8,706 nt of DNA, taken from assembly GCA_013203525.1 (NCBI GenBank), contig JABMQB010000613.1:1-8706 (forward strand). The letters run 5' to 3'. Below the pieces are notes generated by a model. The model saw nothing but the letters and a program-made list of their open reading frames with translations. It had not been told where the DNA came from and made no database searches. The position numbers and the translations under genes were made by a program. Of this stretch, positions 7,066-8,706 are shown piece after piece (the stretch's first letter is position 1; the number at the start of each line of letters is the position of its first letter). The DNA comes from Mariniphaga sp. (lineage in GTDB: Bacteria; Bacteroidota; Bacteroidia; Bacteroidales; Prolixibacteraceae).

Positions 7066-7893
7066 TTATAGTTCAACGTTTTCAGTAACATCTCCAACGG
7101 TAACAGTAATTGTATTGTCACATTCACCATCACCATAATTAATTACTTTCAAGTCTTCGCCTTCAGTTAAGATTTCCATAATTCCGCTAACCGGATAAAA
7201 ACAACCGTTATTATAAATCAATGCGGTGGTAATATTCATGGTGTAACTGTTTCCGTCGAGGTTTACTCCAGCGCCGGCACCGGTTACAGACCAAACATCG
7301 TCGGCAAATAAAATTGTTTCACCGCCTTCAACTTGTTCACTGTACTTTTCGCAAGCCCAAGTCATTGAAGTTTCATCGGCATAAGTAAGTTTAGCGTCAG
7401 TAACATTTTTAGTGAATGTTAGGTTACCATTTTCATTCAAACCTGTGTTGAGAGTTGTTTTTACTCCTTCCATTTTGTTGTCGTTCACATATAAATCTTC
7501 AAAAGTGATTTCCCTGAACGAACCTTCATTTCTCCACCAATCGGATAAACTTACGTGAATTTTACCCCTTTTGTAGTTTCCGGCGAAACATTCACAATTT
7601 TCAGTTCCATAGTCGAAAGTCCAGCTGCGTGGCCAAAATTCGCCATCTTCATTTTCATGAATTGTAACGGTTAAACAATCAGCAATAGTTGCTGATTTTA
7701 AATCGCTTTCTTCGCTGTTTGTTACTTCATCAACCGTTGACAACGAAAATGAATTAATCAGGTTAATGTAATCGGTTGCCGTAGTTATGGCAACTACATC
7801 TTCGGTTACAACTTCGTCTTTATCGCACGAGTTGAACAGAAACAAACCTGCTGCCACTAAAAATAAAACTGATAGTTTTCTTAAATTTCTCAT
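7066..7893 (-). CDS. Secreted lipoprotein of unknown function
   Basis: A 275-residue protein with a short basic N-terminus (MRNLRKLS), a hydrophobic core, and a lipobox-like LFNSC with Cys23 followed by Asp-Lys-Asp. This marks it as a lipoprotein, probably exported to the outer membrane as in other Bacteroidetes. The mature part is acidic and strand-rich. The central stretch (about 93-160) has FDYGTENCECF, YKRGKIHV, ITFEDLYVNDNKMEGVKTT and a Gly/Asn-rich turn. This resembles a recurrent hypothetical Bacteroidetes lipoprotein type in which short Gly-x-Ile/Val repeats form sheets. Besides Cys23 there are cysteines at 73, 100, 102, 181, 231 and 258, possibly disulphide-bonded. It has the same orientation as the downstream operon but is separated from it by 251 bp and a strong hairpin, so it is probably a separate transcript. 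No enzymatic motif is visible. Confidence 0.8.
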   Translation of the reverse strand: MRNLRKLSVLFLVAAGLFLFNSCDKDEVVTEDVVAITTATDYINLINSFSLSTVDEVTNSEESDLKSATIADCLTVTIHENEDGEFWPRSWTFDYGTENCECFAGNYKRGKIHVSLSDWWRNEGSFREITFEDLYVNDNKMEGVKTTLNTGLNENGNLTFTKNVTDAKLTYADETSMTWACEKYSEQVEGGETILFADDVWSVTGAGAGVNLDGNSYTMNITTALIYNNGCFYPVSGIMEILTEGEDLKVINYGDGECDNTITVTVGDVTENVEL

Positions 7894-7983
7894 GTTTTAA
7901 CTGTTTTAATTATTTTCTAAAAAATTTTAACATCCATTTGACACGATTCAATTTAAATACTTGCGGTTAATCGGTGCTTTTTT

Positions 7984-8013
7984 GTGAAAAGTATATTTTC
8001 CTGAGTTTTTCAC
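7984..8013. repeat. Short inverted repeat upstream of the lipoprotein gene
   Basis: GTGAAAA (7984-7990) and TTTTCAC (8007-8013) are reverse complements with a 16-base spacer. They lie about 90-120 bases upstream of the lipoprotein start, in the gap shared with the IstB remnant. The position would suit a regulator-binding site, but seven-base AT-rich arms arise easily by chance. Confidence 0.3.
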
Positions 8014-8077
8014 CACATTTAAGAATTCTGTTTTTGCATAATTAGAATTTAATAGAAGAAATCTACTAATGCAATAA

Positions 8078-8647
8078 AGGAAATTTCTAAAAGTTGGGAT
8101 CTATAAGTCAACATCAATTGAAAACATTATTTACGACCAGGTGCGGAATATTGATCGAAACAACATCCTAAGATTGGCAGAATGTGACTTTATCGCAAAA
8201 TACGAGAATATATTAATAACCGGAAGTACAGGCATAGGAAAGAGTTACCTGGCTACGGCTTTGGGCTACCAGGCTTGCATTGAAGCATACCGGGTAATGT
8301 ATTTAAATGCTACAAAACTGTTTTCCAAACTAAAAATGGCAAAGGCTGACGGATCATATTTGAAAGAATTGGCCAAAATAGAACGGCAGCACCTGATCAT
8401 TATTGACGATTTTGGGCTTCAACTACCAGATAATCAGAACCAGCTTGCAATGCTTGAGATTATTGAAGACCGGCAAAGTAAAGGATCAGTAATTGTAACA
8501 TCCCAACTGCCGGTTAATAGCTGGTATTCTGTCATTGGAGAAAAAACCATTGCTGATGCAATCCTTGACCGTTTGACACATCAATCTCACAGGATTGAAC
8601 TCAAGGGAGAATCTATGAGAAAAAAAAGAAGTAAAAGAGAGTTATAA
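8078..8647 (+). pseudogene. istB: N-terminally truncated IstB-type ATPase, IS21-family remnant
   Basis: The frame is open from 8078 to the stop at 8645-8647, and a GTG at 8141 is a possible internal start. Similarity to IstB, the AAA+ transposition helper of IS21 elements, begins near RKFLKVGIYKSTSIE, then DQVRNIDRNNILRLAE. It is followed by Walker A GSTGIGKS, Walker B LIIIDDFG, the VTSQLP sensor and the conserved C-terminal LDRLTHQSHRIELKGESMR. The C-terminal two-thirds therefore looks intact. Normal IstB is about 240-260 residues, and roughly the first 70 are missing. An in-frame TAA at 8075 interrupts what may be a short further stretch of homology (NRRNLLMQ). No IstA transposase lies upstream and no terminal repeats were recognised, so the element is a non-autonomous relic on the opposite strand from its neighbours. 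Confidence 0.85.
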
Positions 8648-8706
8648 TTTTTATGCAAATTTGAATCAGAAAACACTTGAAAAAGTTCTTTTCGTTTTGG
8701 TAAAAT

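Noticed and set aside
8648..8706. Possible IS21 terminal repeat after the IstB remnant
   Set aside because: No clear end motif or match to another segment in the window.

Overview
The window is AT-rich and looks like a chromosomal piece from a Bacteroidetes bacterium, probably a Marinilabiliales or Cytophaga-type lineage. The reasons are the YaiO-type outer-membrane barrel, the short-signal lipoprotein with a Cys-Asp-Lys-Asp lipobox end, the absence of recognisable Shine-Dalgarno sequences before any start, and the codon and protein style. This placement comes from reading the sequence; no search was run.

Layout, right to left on the minus strand. At 7066-7893 there is a stand-alone secreted lipoprotein of unknown function. 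It is followed by a perfect 17-bp inverted repeat (6982-7027) that probably ends its transcript. A tight six-gene run then goes from 6814 to the left edge: a small PqqD/RRE-like protein (6551-6814), an ATP-grasp ligase (5494-6540), a fold-type III PLP decarboxylase of the DAP/ornithine decarboxylase superfamily (4055-5395), a urea-transporter/M23-metallopeptidase fusion (1820-4045), a TPR plus YaiO-type outer-membrane barrel (519-1841), and a secreted TPR protein cut by the window edge (1-531). Gaps are 10, 98 and 9 bp, followed by overlaps of 22 and 13 bp, so this reads as one operon. The 98-bp gap holds an imperfect GC-rich palindrome. On the plus strand at the right end (8078-8647) is an N-terminally truncated IS21-type IstB ATPase, a remnant of a mobile element.

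How the genes may work together: the first three look like a biosynthetic module (carrier or leader-binding domain, ATP-dependent ligation, decarboxylation). The last three look like an envelope module (a membrane channel with a peptidoglycan-hydrolase-like domain, an outer-membrane barrel, and a periplasmic TPR protein). The combination suggests that a small amine- or peptide-type compound is made and then transported or used at the envelope. That function is inference; the operon structure and domain assignments are the solid part. A run of nine G's inside the barrel gene is a possible phase-variation switch.
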